A stretch of DNA of 64,000 nt from Acidimicrobiia bacterium (GCA_016871335.1 VFZF01000007.1:62001-126000); one strand, 5' to 3'; positions 49,504 through 58,140 are shown, counted from the first letter of the stretch. Notes: a model not told the origin generated them from the letters alone. Numbers and translations: made by a program.

Positions 49504-50844
49504 ATGAAGACGAAGACGATTCGTGTGTCTCTGTGTGCGGCAGCGGGCCTGACGGCCCTGGCACTGCTATCGCCGGTCGTGGTTCCCGTGAATGCAGACC
49601 AGGCCACCGCCGACAGGTTCTGGGGTCAGTGGCGCGGACCACAGGCAACGGGAGTCTCAAGGACGGCGACTCCACCCACCGAATGGAGCGAGACGAAGAA
49701 CATCCGGTGGAAGGTGCCGATCCCGGGCCGAAGTTCCTCCTCGCCTGTCGTCTGGAACGACCGCCTATTCGTATTGACCGCAGTGGCCGCCGACCCGGCC
49801 ACGGTCGCCGGCCTGGCACCGCGAGGCTCCGTGCCCGCACCGTCGCCTCACAAGTTCATGGTCATGGCGCTCGACCGCAAGACCGGCAAGACCCTGTGGG
49901 AACAGGTCGTCCGCGAGGAGACGCCGCACGAGCGTCACCAGGAAAATGGCACGTGGGCCTCAACCTCTGCGGTCACCGATGGCGAAGTGGTGATCGCCTC
50001 GTTCGAGTCGCGCGGCATTTACGCGTTTGACCTCAACGGCAAGAAGCTCTGGGAGAAGGACCTCGGCGACAAGCGCATGCGCAGCCAGTTTGGCGAAGGC
50101 AGCACACCCGCACTGCACGGCCGGTATCTTGTTCACGTCTGGGACCACCAGGGCGAGTCCTTCATCGTCGCCCTCGACAAAACCACCGGCAACGAACTGT
50201 GGCGCAAGCCGCGCACCGAAATCGACACCTGGGCCACGCCGCTCATCACCGAGGTCAACGGCAAGCCGCAGGTGGTCGTGGGCGCCATGAATCAGATCCA
50301 CGCATACGACCTGGCGACCGGCGATGTCGTCTGGTTCACGGCGGGGCTGACGATGAATCCGATTCCGTCGCCGGTGGTGGAAGACGGTCTGGCGATTCTG
50401 ATGAGCGGGTTCCGCGGCAACAGTCTGAAAGCCGTCAAGCTGGCCGACGCCAGGGGTGACATCACCGGCACACCGGCTCTCGCGTGGACGTTTGATCGCG
50501 ACACGCCGTACGTACCCTCACCGCTGCTCTACGACGGCGTGTTGTACATGTTGAAGTCGAACAACGGCATTCTGACGGTGTTCGACGCGAAGACCGGCGC
50601 ACAGCACTACGGCCTGCAGCGGCTCGATGCCGCACCCAACGTGTTCGCGTCCCCCGTCGGCGCCGCCGGCAAGGTCTACATCACCGGCCGCGACGGCGCG
50701 ACCGTCGTGTTGCGCCACGGGCCGAAATTCGAAATCCTCGCAACCAACACGCTCGACGATGGCTTCGACTCGTCAGCGGCGCTGGTCGACGGGGAGATCT
50801 ATCTCAAGGGGTATCGCTACCTCTACTGTATTGCCGAGGGGTAG
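49504..50844 (+). CDS. Secreted PQQ-type beta-propeller repeat protein
   Basis: The 446-residue protein has a signal peptide (SLCAAAGLTALALLSPVVVPVNA). WGQWRGPQATGVS and WSETKNIRWKVPIPGRSSSSPVVWNDRLFVLT match outer-membrane-assembly/PQQ-like propellers. Propeller blades follow, for example VMALDRKTGKTLWEQVV, AYDLATGDVVWFTAG and VFDAKTGAQHYG. No PQQ catalytic residues can be assigned, so it may be a binding or scaffold protein. Its 3' end overlaps the convergent bcp gene by 22 bases. Confidence 0.88.
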   Translation: MKTKTIRVSLCAAAGLTALALLSPVVVPVNADQATADRFWGQWRGPQATGVSRTATPPTEWSETKNIRWKVPIPGRSSSSPVVWNDRLFVLTAVAADPATVAGLAPRGSVPAPSPHKFMVMALDRKTGKTLWEQVVREETPHERHQENGTWASTSAVTDGEVVIASFESRGIYAFDLNGKKLWEKDLGDKRMRSQFGEGSTPALHGRYLVHVWDHQGESFIVALDKTTGNELWRKPRTEIDTWATPLITEVNGKPQVVVGAMNQIHAYDLATGDVVWFTAGLTMNPIPSPVVEDGLAILMSGFRGNSLKAVKLADARGDITGTPALAWTFDRDTPYVPSPLLYDGVLYMLKSNNGILTVFDAKTGAQHYGLQRLDAAPNVFASPVGAAGKVYITGRDGATVVLRHGPKFEILATNTLDDGFDSSAALVDGEIYLKGYRYLYCIAEG

Positions 50845-51305
50845 CCCAGAGCACTCAGCACCGCGTCCGCATGTCCGTCGACGCTCACCTTGTCCCAGCG
50901 CTTGGCGACCTTGCCGTCGGCGTCGATGAGGTAGGTGGTGCGGACGATGCCCCAGTATTTGCGGCCGTAGCGCATCTTTTCCTGCCACACGCCGTATTTT
51001 TCGGCGACCTCGTGCTCGGCGTCTGCGAGCAGGGGGAACGTGAGGCCGTGTTTGTTCGCGAACTTGGCTTTGCTCTTTTCGTCGAGGATGCTGATGCCCA
51101 GCACCACCGCGTCGCCGGCCTTGGCACACTTCGGCAGCCGCGCCTGGAAGTCGCAGGACTCTGTCGTGCAGCCCGGCGTGTCGTCCTTCGGGTAGAAGTA
51201 CAGAATCACGGGCCGTCCCGCGTACTGCGACAACTTGTGCGTCGTGCCGTGCTGGTCCTTCAGTGTGAATGCCGGAGCTTTTTTGCCTGGTGCGATGAGA
51301 GACAT
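50823..51305 (-). CDS. bcp: Thioredoxin-dependent peroxiredoxin, BCP/PrxQ type
   Basis: The 160-residue protein has the peroxidatic Cys46 and resolving Cys51 in DDTPGCTTESCDF, five residues apart as in alpha-type PrxQ. VILYFYPKDDTPG, GISILDEKSKAKFANKHGLTFPLLADAE and RTTYLIDADGKV complete the fold. It reduces hydroperoxides in the cytoplasm. ATG at 51305 begins MSLIAPGKKAPAFTL, the normal family start; the longer frame MNVQYNPP is leader sequence. Confidence 0.95.
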   Translation of the reverse strand: MSLIAPGKKAPAFTLKDQHGTTHKLSQYAGRPVILYFYPKDDTPGCTTESCDFQARLPKCAKAGDAVVLGISILDEKSKAKFANKHGLTFPLLADAEHEVAEKYGVWQEKMRYGRKYWGIVRTTYLIDADGKVAKRWDKVSVDGHADAVLSALGYPSAIQ

Positions 51306-51325
51306 GGGGGGATTGTACTGAACGT

Positions 51326-51400
51326 TCATGGTTCATGGTTCATGGTTCATCGGTTCAGCGGTGCCGTTCCAGGTGCTGAGTTCCTGGCGCCAGGTTCAAT
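51326..51400. repeat. GTTCATG tandem and GGTTC-word tract
   Basis: Three to four tandem GTTCATG units are followed by GGTTC/GAGTTCC words. It lies between two minus-strand genes. Confidence 0.65.
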
Positions 51401-51758
51401 GCAGTTGAGGCGAACCCCACACGATTCGCACGCGTTCCCCGTTTGAGCTGGTGGCGAGCACCACAACGGAGGTGACGGGTGTGGTGGAGGTATTGATGGT
51501 CTGCCCCTGGGCCGCCACGAAGCGCTTCACGGGCTCGCGGATGAATCCCTTCGGGGGGATGGAGACCACCGAGACGGCGTAGTACTCGTTCACCCAGATC
51601 CGAACGTTCCGCCATTCCTGATCCGATTCGTTTCTGACGTGGATGTGGCCATCGGCCACTTCGATATCCGGCAGGCGTTCGTCGCATCCCCGTATGAAGA
51701 GGAAGGCCGCCAGGCCGATGGCCAGCACGATCACGGACAGAAGGCGGCTGCGGGACAT
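51396..51758 (-). CDS. Small membrane-anchored hypothetical protein
   Basis: The 120-residue protein has one N-terminal helix (LLSVIVLAIGLAAFLFIRG). An all-beta periplasmic body follows: HIHVRNESDQEWRNVRIWVNEYYAVSVVSIPPKGFIREPVKRFV. The pattern NES...W.NV.I.VN..Y is seen in small exported proteins of unknown role. It is divergent from the TRAP genes, 33 bases apart. Confidence 0.72.
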   Translation of the reverse strand: MSRSRLLSVIVLAIGLAAFLFIRGCDERLPDIEVADGHIHVRNESDQEWRNVRIWVNEYYAVSVVSIPPKGFIREPVKRFVAAQGQTINTSTTPVTSVVVLATSSNGERVRIVWGSPQLH

Positions 51759-51791
51759 GAAGGCATTACAATAGCCGCGAGGTTTCCCAAG

Positions 51792-52742
51792 ATGCGAATG
51801 CTCTCTGCAGTCACCCTTCTCGCAGCGTCGCTGGCCTGTGGTGGCGCGCCCGAACGCACCTTCATCAATGTGGGCACCGCGCCCCCGGGTGGCGCGTTTT
51901 TTGTGGTCGGCACTGCCCTCACCGAAGTGCTCGGTGCCGCCAGTGGCGAGCGTCAGTGGCAGGTCACGGCGGAAGGCACCAGCGGGTCGCAGGAGAACAT
52001 CCGCCGGCTGACCCAGGGCGATCTCGACTTCGCGTTGTCAAACTCCGCCATCACGTATTTTGCGGTGCGTGGCGGCGAAGGATGGGATCGGCAGTATCCG
52101 ATGCAGACCGTGATGACACTGGCGCCAAACGTGGCGCTGTTCATCACGAAGGCCAACAGTGGCGTGCGCACCATCGCCGACCTCAAGGGCAAACGTGTCG
52201 TCATCGGTCCTGCGGGCGCCGGATTTGAGTATTTCGTGAAGCCGATTCTCGAGGCCCACGGTGTGCGCTACGAGGATTTCACCGCGCTGAACGCCACCCA
52301 GGCGGCCTCGGTGGACATGCTCACCGATGGATCCGCGGCGGCCATCTTCATCGGCGGCGCCATTCCAACGGCCTCCATCACGCAGGCGGCGGCCACGATG
52401 GACCTGCACTACATTCCGTTTGACGACGCGGCGCGCGCGAAGCTGTCGGCCGACTATCCGTTTTTTGCGCCAGCCACGATTCCGGCGGACACCTACCGGG
52501 GGCAGACGACGGAGTTCCAGGGGCTCGACGTGGGTTCGATGCACCTGATCGCGGCCGCGGACCAGGATGAGCAGCTGGTGTACGACGTCACGAAGATGTT
52601 GTGGGAGCAGCGCGAGCAGGTCGTGCAGAAACATCCGGCCGGTCGCGCCATCAATCCGAAGAACGTGATTCGGGACACCGGCACACCGTTCCATCCTGGC
52701 GCCATCCGGTTCTACCGTGAAATCGGTATCTGGCCGCAGTAA
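51792..52742 (+). CDS. TAXI family TRAP transporter solute-binding lipoprotein
   Basis: The 316-residue protein has a lipobox (LLAASLACGG). TAXI landmarks are INVGTAPPGGAFFVVGTALTEVL, TSGSQENIRRLTQGDLDFALSNSAITYFAVRG, IADLKGKRVVIGPAGAGFEY and VDMLTDGSAAAIFIGG. It captures a small solute, often a dicarboxylate or amino acid, for the permease gene that overlaps its 3' end. A TACAAT box at 51767-51772 lies 19 bases upstream of the ATG. Confidence 0.92.
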   Translation: MRMLSAVTLLAASLACGGAPERTFINVGTAPPGGAFFVVGTALTEVLGAASGERQWQVTAEGTSGSQENIRRLTQGDLDFALSNSAITYFAVRGGEGWDRQYPMQTVMTLAPNVALFITKANSGVRTIADLKGKRVVIGPAGAGFEYFVKPILEAHGVRYEDFTALNATQAASVDMLTDGSAAAIFIGGAIPTASITQAAATMDLHYIPFDDAARAKLSADYPFFAPATIPADTYRGQTTEFQGLDVGSMHLIAAADQDEQLVYDVTKMLWEQREQVVQKHPAGRAINPKNVIRDTGTPFHPGAIRFYREIGIWPQ

Positions 52743-54654
52743 CCTCACGTTCGCGCTGAGCGCCCTGCTCTGCGGGTTCACCCTCGTTGAGGTGAACTAC
52801 GCGCGGCTGGGCCCGCAGGCGCAGCTCGCCATCTTCACGGCGTTCGGGCTGATCCTCTGTTTCCTGAACGTGCCCATGGTGAAGGGCCGCGCGGCATCGA
52901 TCACCACCCGCGCAGTGGACGTCTCGCTGGCGCTGCTCACGCTCGGTTGCTGCGCCTACGTGGTGTGCCAGACCGAACCTGCGTTTGCCTCCTCTTGGGC
53001 GAACGGCCGGTCGCTCGGCAATCGGGCCGGCTACGAAACATCGCTCGATATCCTCGTCGGAGGCACGGGACTCCTGCTCGTCATGGAAGCGGCAAGGCGC
53101 ACGTTGGGCTGGGCGCTGCCGTTGCTCTCCGGATTTTTCCTGCTGTACGCGTACTTCGGCGTCTGGTCGCCGGACTGGTTCTTCCCGCACCGCGGCTATC
53201 CGGTTGATCGGATCGTGGCGCAGTCCTTCCTGCACAGCCAGGGTGTGTTTGGTGTGGCGCTGCAGGTCATGTTCACGTACGTGTTCCTGTTCGTCGTGTT
53301 TGGCGCGCTGCTGGGTGCGACTGGGGCCACGCGGTTTGTGATCGACTTCGCTGCACGACGGTTTGGCGGCACTCCCGGCGGTCCGGCCAAGGTCGCCGTG
53401 ATCAGCAGCGGCATGATGGGATCGCTCTCCGGCAGTGCCGTGGCCAACACCGTCGCAACCGGCACGTTCACGATCCCGATGATGAAGAGCGCCGGCTTCC
53501 CTGCCCACGAGGCCGGCGGCGTGGAAGCCGCGTCGAGTTCCGGAGGCGCACTCGCGCCACCGGTCATGGGCGCCGGCGCCTACATGATGCTCGAGCTGGT
53601 GCAACCGCCGGTCACGTATCTGGAGATCGTCAGGGCGGCCACAATCCCCGCGATTCTGTATTACCTCTCGCTCTACTTCATCGTGCACTTTTCGGCGAGA
53701 CGACGGGCGATCGGCCATGCGGGAACGTCTGCTGACATCCCGGCGATCGAGAAGGGGCATCCCTTTGAAGGTCTCGTCTTCGGCGTCGCACTCACGAGCC
53801 TGATCGTGTTCCTGGCACTCGGGTACACCGCGTTCCGCGCGGTGAGTATCGCCCTGCTGGTCACGGCCGTCACGTCGTCGTTCCATGTGCGGACCCGGTT
53901 GTCGTGGGCGAAGATCCGGACGGCGATTCTGGATGCCGCCAAAGACGCCACTCCGCTCATTGCGGCTGCCGCCTGCGTGGGCGTTGTGATCGCGGTGGTG
54001 ACGATGACCGGCGTGGGCACGCGATTGCCGGCGACCATCCTCCCGCTCGCGCAGCAGAATCTCTTCCTCGCCCTGCTGCTGATCATGGTGTCGTCACTGG
54101 TGTTGGGCATGGGGCTGCCCTCTGCAGTGGTCTACCTGTTGCTCGCCACGTTGATGGGCCCCGTGCTCGACCAACTCGGGGTCGTGCCGCTGGCCGCGCA
54201 CATGTTCATTTTTTATTTCGGCATGATGGCGATGGTCACGCCTCCGGTCGCACTGGCGGCCTATGCGGCGGCCTCAGTGGCCGGCTCCGACATCATGAAG
54301 ACCAGCTGGGCGGCATTCCGCTTTGCGCTGGTCGGCTTCACGCTGCCGTTCATTTTTGTCTACCGGCCGGAGCTGTTGCTGATGTCGAACGCCGGTGGAT
54401 TTCCGCCGCTCGGCGACATCCTCGCTGCGGTAATTGTCGCCGTGCTCGGCATCCTCACGTTTGCCGCCGGCATCGCCGGATTCCTCTGGTCACGAACGCC
54501 CACCGTCGAGCGTGTCCTGCTGTTCGTGGCATCAGCCCTGATGCTCGCTCCTGGCCCGACGGTGATGATCGGCCCATTCCCGCTGCACGTGCTCGACGTC
54601 AGTGGTGTCGTGCTGGCGATCCCTCTCGTGCTCGCCAACTGGCGTCGACGGTAG
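52717..54654 (+). CDS. Fused TRAP transporter permease (4TM-12TM), TAXI-associated
   Basis: The 645-residue protein has a DUF4/DctQ-like N-terminal part (about residues 10-110) and a DctM part from about 130. Landmarks are FLLYAYFGVWSPDWFFPHRG, GGTPGGPAKVAVISSGMMGSLSGSAVANTVATGTFTIPMM and a conserved EAASSSGGALAPPVMGAGAYMM. LGMGLPSAVVYLL follows. It uses a sodium or proton gradient to move the solute brought by the TAXI protein. The GTG start overlaps the binding-protein gene by 26 bases. Confidence 0.93.
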   Translation: MKSVSGRSNLTFALSALLCGFTLVEVNYARLGPQAQLAIFTAFGLILCFLNVPMVKGRAASITTRAVDVSLALLTLGCCAYVVCQTEPAFASSWANGRSLGNRAGYETSLDILVGGTGLLLVMEAARRTLGWALPLLSGFFLLYAYFGVWSPDWFFPHRGYPVDRIVAQSFLHSQGVFGVALQVMFTYVFLFVVFGALLGATGATRFVIDFAARRFGGTPGGPAKVAVISSGMMGSLSGSAVANTVATGTFTIPMMKSAGFPAHEAGGVEAASSSGGALAPPVMGAGAYMMLELVQPPVTYLEIVRAATIPAILYYLSLYFIVHFSARRRAIGHAGTSADIPAIEKGHPFEGLVFGVALTSLIVFLALGYTAFRAVSIALLVTAVTSSFHVRTRLSWAKIRTAILDAAKDATPLIAAAACVGVVIAVVTMTGVGTRLPATILPLAQQNLFLALLLIMVSSLVLGMGLPSAVVYLLLATLMGPVLDQLGVVPLAAHMFIFYFGMMAMVTPPVALAAYAAASVAGSDIMKTSWAAFRFALVGFTLPFIFVYRPELLLMSNAGGFPPLGDILAAVIVAVLGILTFAAGIAGFLWSRTPTVERVLLFVASALMLAPGPTVMIGPFPLHVLDVSGVVLAIPLVLANWRRR

Positions 54655-54673
54655 ACGGACCCGACGTGCCCTC

Positions 54674-54700
54674 GTAGGGCCCGCTGAACTTGAGCGGGCC
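54674..54700. repeat. REP-like hairpin, CC type
   Basis: TAGGGCCCGCT and AGCGGGCC flank GAACTTG. It is 20 bases after the TRAP permease stop. Confidence 0.85.
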
Positions 54701-54784
54701 ATTTCCGTCGCAGCGACGGACGACCGCGACGACCGGTCGTCTTGCCTCCGCGTCGCAGGGCTCGCTGCTTACGTTCCGGCTCAT

Positions 54785-54958
54785 TCAATGGCCGGCCATT
54801 GCCAATCCGCCGTAGAGAAAGAGCAGTATCGAGCTGATGGCCCACACTCGCCAGGCCTTTCCTTTGCGATGCAGTTTAACCGCCAACCACAAGTGCAGTG
54901 CCTCTGCGAGTACGAGCGATGCACCACTGCCGATTGACAAGCCGTCCATCAAGGTCAT
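54785..54958 (-). CDS. Small membrane protein (57 residues)
   Basis: The product reads MTLMDGLSIGSGASLVLAEA, then LHLWLAVKLHRKGKAWRVWA and ISSILLFLYGGLAMAGH: two hydrophobic stretches around a basic loop. No family or clear ribosome binding site is seen. It may be a real small gene or the tail of a lost one. The stretch 54701-54784 holds nothing recognisable. Confidence 0.4.
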   Translation of the reverse strand: MTLMDGLSIGSGASLVLAEALHLWLAVKLHRKGKAWRVWAISSILLFLYGGLAMAGH

Positions 54959-55017
54959 GCCCAGTCAGCCGGTTTCTTGAAACTCACTTCACCCCCAGGA
55001 AAGCAACACCGTGGCGG

Positions 55018-55224
55018 TCACGGAATCTTCATGACGACTACAGCCGCGACTCCCACGGCAGCTGCCAGCAGAATAAGGGCCGTGCTGGCTCGAGGGCGTG
55101 TGCGCTGCGAACGACTCGCCAGCACACTGATGCTGCTTGCAAGCAAGAGCAACCAACTCGAGGTCGGGGGCCCCTCGGTCCAGATCAGCATGATGATGGT
55201 TGTAAGCCAATCCAGCCCAATCAT
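55018..55224 (-). CDS. Small two-helix membrane protein
   Basis: The 68-residue product begins MIGLDWLTTIIMLIWTEGPP, has WLLLLASSISVLASRSQRTRPR in the middle and ends ALILLAAAVGVAAVVVMKIP. The two helices and positive inner loop are coherent. It lies 59 bases upstream of another small minus-strand membrane ORF and could form an operon with it. No family is recognised. Confidence 0.45.
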   Translation of the reverse strand: MIGLDWLTTIIMLIWTEGPPTSSWLLLLASSISVLASRSQRTRPRASTALILLAAAVGVAAVVVMKIP

Positions 55225-55374
55225 CGCCGCAGCGAAGCGCAGTAGCCATGATCACTCTGTCGAGCTATCGTCGGAGGTCCTCAACACTCTCCCCATGAAA
55301 TTGCAGGTCAGCTCAACCCTGGCGTTCAGCAGCGGCGACCTCATCCTTGCACCGGCCGTCTGGTGCAACGCAAG

Positions 55375-55623
55375 TCAGGCATCTGCTGAAGGATCGGCCA
55401 GATCCGTGATCTGGCGGACTTCTTCGCGGGAGATGAGGTTCTTCGCCAGCAGACTTCGGACGAGCGTCGCAACTCCGGCTTTCAGTTGTTCGTGTTCATC
55501 TCGCAATTCGTCCAATTGGTGGTCGGCGCGCTCAAAAGCGCGGCGGTGCAGATGGACATCGACATTCGACGAACGGACACGGCGACCGGGCGGCGGGTTC
55601 GTCCGTCGCTCCGACGGGAGCAC
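55375..55623 (-). CDS. Small helical hypothetical protein
   Basis: The 82-residue product has an Arg/Pro-rich N-terminus overlapping a REP hairpin region. A coiled-coil-like helix follows (FERADHQLDELRDEHEQLKAGVATLVRSLLAKNLISREEVRQITDLADPS). The helical part looks genuine. The start is uncertain, and no Shine-Dalgarno is evident. No function can be given. Confidence 0.45.
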   Translation of the reverse strand: MLPSERRTNPPPGRRVRSSNVDVHLHRRAFERADHQLDELRDEHEQLKAGVATLVRSLLAKNLISREEVRQITDLADPSADA

Positions 55624-55624
55624 G

Positions 55625-55694
55625 AATGGCCCGCTACAGTTCAGCGGGCCCTAGGTGGGCGGAGCGGCCCGCTCACGTTCAGCGGACCCTACGA
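55625..55694. repeat. Two REP-like hairpins, the second decayed
   Basis: The first (55625-55652) is GGCCCGCT/AGCGGGCCCTA. The second (55665-55692) has AGCGGACC in its right arm, a single unpaired change. They separate the prfC stop from the small helical gene. Confidence 0.82.
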
Positions 55695-55701
55695 GGAGCG
55701 A

Positions 55702-57315
55702 TCAGGGTGCGCTGTCGAGGAAGCGGACGCCGGGGTTCTGTTTTTCGGCGTACTGCAGCGCCCAGGGGGACGGGAACAGCAGCACGAGCTTCCCGTTGCG
55801 ATCACTGGCCTGCATCACGCGCTCGTCGAGCCCGGCGAGGTTGTCGTCCTTGCCGTCCGGTGTGTCCACCCAGCGAGCCGTATGAATGCTCATGGGCTCC
55901 ACGCGAATCTTGACGCCGTACTCACCCTCAAGCCGCGCCGCAATGACATCAAACTGCAGCGGCCCGATGACACCGACCACAGGCTCACGCCCGTACGATC
56001 TCGGATACAGCACCTGAATCAGGCCTTCCTCCTCCAGCTGCCGCACACCATCGTCGAACTGCTTGTGCTTGGAGTCGACAAGACGCAGGCGCGCGAACTG
56101 CTCCGATGGGAACCGGAGAATGGCGTGAAACTTCACCGGCTTCCCCTGGTAGAGCGTGTCGCCGATCGAGAAGCGGCCGGGATTCACGAGCCCCACAATG
56201 TCGCCGGCGATGGCGTCCGTCACTGATTCGCGTTCGCGGCCAAACATCTTGTAGACACGCGCCGCACGGATCGTCTGGTTCCCGCGCGCATTGACGATCG
56301 GGGTGTCCCGTTCGAGACGACCGGAACAGACGCGCACAAACGCGACGCGGTCCCGGTGACGCGGGTCCATGTTTGCCTGAATCTTGAATACAAATCCGCT
56401 GAAGTCGGGTGACGCCGGATCAATCAATCCGGAATCCGACTCTCGCGCTGAGGGCGGCGGCGCCAACTCAACGAGGCCATCGAGCAGCGGTTCCAACCCG
56501 AAGTTCACAAGCGCGCTGCCGAAAAATACACCGGTCTGATCACCGGCCCGATACGACTCGAAGTTGAACGGCGTGCCTGCGTGTGACGCGATTTCAAACG
56601 ACTCGGTAAACTCGGCGAACACCCGATCACCTACGACCTCTGCGATCGCCGTGTCGTTGTAGTCCGCGGTCGTCACTTCCGAGCGGCGTTCACCCTTGCT
56701 CTGCTTGTCGTACATCGTCACGACACGCGTGCGCACGTCGAACACGCCCTTGAAGTCGATGCCCTGGCCCAGCGGCCAGTTCAGCGGTGCCGCTTTGATC
56801 CCAAGCGCGCTCTCGATCTCGTCCATCAGCTCAAGCGGGTCGCGCCCGGGCTGGTCCATCTTGTTGACGAACGTCAGGATCGGCAGCTTCCGCTTCTTGC
56901 AGACTTCGAACAACTTCCGCGTCTGCGCCTCAATGCCTTTCGCAGCGTCGATGACCATGACGACGCTGTCGGCGGCGATGAGGGCGCGATACGTGTCTTC
57001 GCTGAAGTCCTGGTGGCCGGGTGTGTCGAGGAGCGACAACCGGCGGCCGCGGAGTTCGAATTCAAGCGCGGTGGAGGTCAGCGAGATACCGCGCTTCTGC
57101 TCCATCTCCATCCAGTCGGACACCACGTGCCGCTGGGTCTTGCGCCCACGCACGGCACCGGCCAGCTCAACGGCGCCCGCATACAGGAGGATCTTCTCGG
57201 TCAGCGTGCTCTTGCCGGCGTCGGGGTGGGAAATGATGGCAAATGTCCGCCGGGTCGCAACCTCGGCGGCAAGCACTTTTCTGGATTCGGATGCGCTGGT
57301 GTCTATCGTGGTCAT
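55702..57315 (-). CDS. prfC: Peptide chain release factor 3
   Basis: The 537-residue GTPase has G1 HPDAGKST, G2 around KRGISLTSTALEFEL, G3 LDTPGHQDF, G4 VNKMD and the RF3-specific insert after G4 (DPLELMDEIESALGIKAAPLNWPLGQG). The C-terminal domains include GPLQFDVIAARLEGEYGVKIRVEPM. It recycles RF1/RF2 after termination. The ATG at 57315 has no Shine-Dalgarno; TACACT lies about 17 bases upstream. The 3' end is 8 bases from a REP-like hairpin. Confidence 0.96.
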   Translation of the reverse strand: MTTIDTSASESRKVLAAEVATRRTFAIISHPDAGKSTLTEKILLYAGAVELAGAVRGRKTQRHVVSDWMEMEQKRGISLTSTALEFELRGRRLSLLDTPGHQDFSEDTYRALIAADSVVMVIDAAKGIEAQTRKLFEVCKKRKLPILTFVNKMDQPGRDPLELMDEIESALGIKAAPLNWPLGQGIDFKGVFDVRTRVVTMYDKQSKGERRSEVTTADYNDTAIAEVVGDRVFAEFTESFEIASHAGTPFNFESYRAGDQTGVFFGSALVNFGLEPLLDGLVELAPPPSARESDSGLIDPASPDFSGFVFKIQANMDPRHRDRVAFVRVCSGRLERDTPIVNARGNQTIRAARVYKMFGRERESVTDAIAGDIVGLVNPGRFSIGDTLYQGKPVKFHAILRFPSEQFARLRLVDSKHKQFDDGVRQLEEEGLIQVLYPRSYGREPVVGVIGPLQFDVIAARLEGEYGVKIRVEPMSIHTARWVDTPDGKDDNLAGLDERVMQASDRNGKLVLLFPSPWALQYAEKQNPGVRFLDSAP

Positions 57316-57404
57316 CGAGACAATGCACCAGTGTACACAGCCTTGCCATCCGGAGGCGACCAGCCGAAAGGCGGGGCAGCCCTTGGGTCGACAGGATTAA
57401 CCTG

Positions 57405-57821
57405 TTAACCCCTGCGACACCTACTGACGAATCGGCTTCGCCGCAGCGCCATAATCGCAAAAGCAAGCCAAAGACCGACAACCCCAGTTGCCATCGACAT
57501 TTCCACGACCCAGGAAGCAGGCTTGACTATCACGTAAAGAGCCAGCACGCCCATAGCGGCCACGAGCAGCCACACCTCAGGCGGTCTACTTGCTGCGCGC
57601 CTGATCAGCCAAATAGTAGCAACGAAGGCTACAATGAGACTCAACGTAGCAAAGAGACCGGCTTGGAGCTCAAGACCGAGTGCACTCGCCAGCGCGAGAA
57701 GCGATGGTAAGAGGAGCAGAGCGCCCACGACAACGAGCGGACGTCCACCGTCACGCCACTCAAGGATACCGATTAGCATCACTAGCACCGCAACGACCGC
57801 CAAGATCACTTGCACCACCAT
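57405..57821 (-). CDS. Hypothetical four-helix membrane protein
   Basis: The 138-residue protein starts MVVQVILAVVAVLVMLIGIL. Helices follow at RPLVVVGALLLLPSLLALASALG, LFATLSLIVAFVATIWLIRRA, VWLLVAAMGVLALYVIV and VVEMSMATGVVGLWLAFAIMAL. No family is recognised. The start at 57821 has no clear ribosome binding site. The long upstream frame crosses the toxin-antitoxin scar and is not coding. Base composition is slightly lower in GC than its neighbours. Confidence 0.6.
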   Translation of the reverse strand: MVVQVILAVVAVLVMLIGILEWRDGGRPLVVVGALLLLPSLLALASALGLELQAGLFATLSLIVAFVATIWLIRRAASRPPEVWLLVAAMGVLALYVIVKPASWVVEMSMATGVVGLWLAFAIMALRRSRFVSRCRRG

Positions 57822-57881
57822 GTCCAAGGGCCCATCGTTTCTTGCCTGCTCCTTCTGAAAGACGCCTGGCGAATCAGATGG

Positions 57882-57887
57882 TAGCCT
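57882..57887 (+). promoter_or_regulatory. -10 box TAGCCT of the broken toxin-antitoxin pair
   Basis: The box lies 6 bases before the ATG at 57894; no Shine-Dalgarno is present. Confidence 0.45.
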
Positions 57888-57893
57888 TATGCC

Positions 57894-58140
57894 ATGCAGA
57901 CCACCATTGATTCTGCCGGTCGCATTGTCATTCCAAAGTCCATGCGCACGAAGCTGGGGCTTGAGGCCGGCGGCGTCGTGACCGTACGGGAGCGGGACGG
58001 CCTCCTGGAACTCGAACCGGCAGGCACCTCCATGACCCTCACCGAACGCCGAGGGGGGGCCGGTGGCTGTGCCGGACGAGCCCCTGCCGCCCCTCACCGA
58101 CGACATAGTGAGAGCCACGCTCGAAGGCACGCGCCGATGA
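57894..58140 (+). pseudogene. AbrB/MazE-fold antitoxin, frameshifted in a G7 run
   Basis: The first 50 residues are an intact SpoVT-AbrB swapped-hairpin domain (TIDSAGRIVIPKSMRTKLGLEAGGVVTVRERDGLLELEP). At a run of seven G (58053-58059) the frame is lost. With six G it reads RRGGPVAVPDEPLPPLTDDIVRATLEGTRR and stops at 58138-58140, overlapping the toxin ATG. That tail is the expected toxin-binding arm. With seven G the frame runs into the toxin remnant as a fusion. Confidence 0.8.

Noticed and set aside
58053-58059. Programmed ribosomal frameshift at the G7 run in the antitoxin
   Set aside because: No slippery heptamer of known type or downstream stimulatory structure was seen, and the toxin is also deleted, so simple decay is the better explanation.
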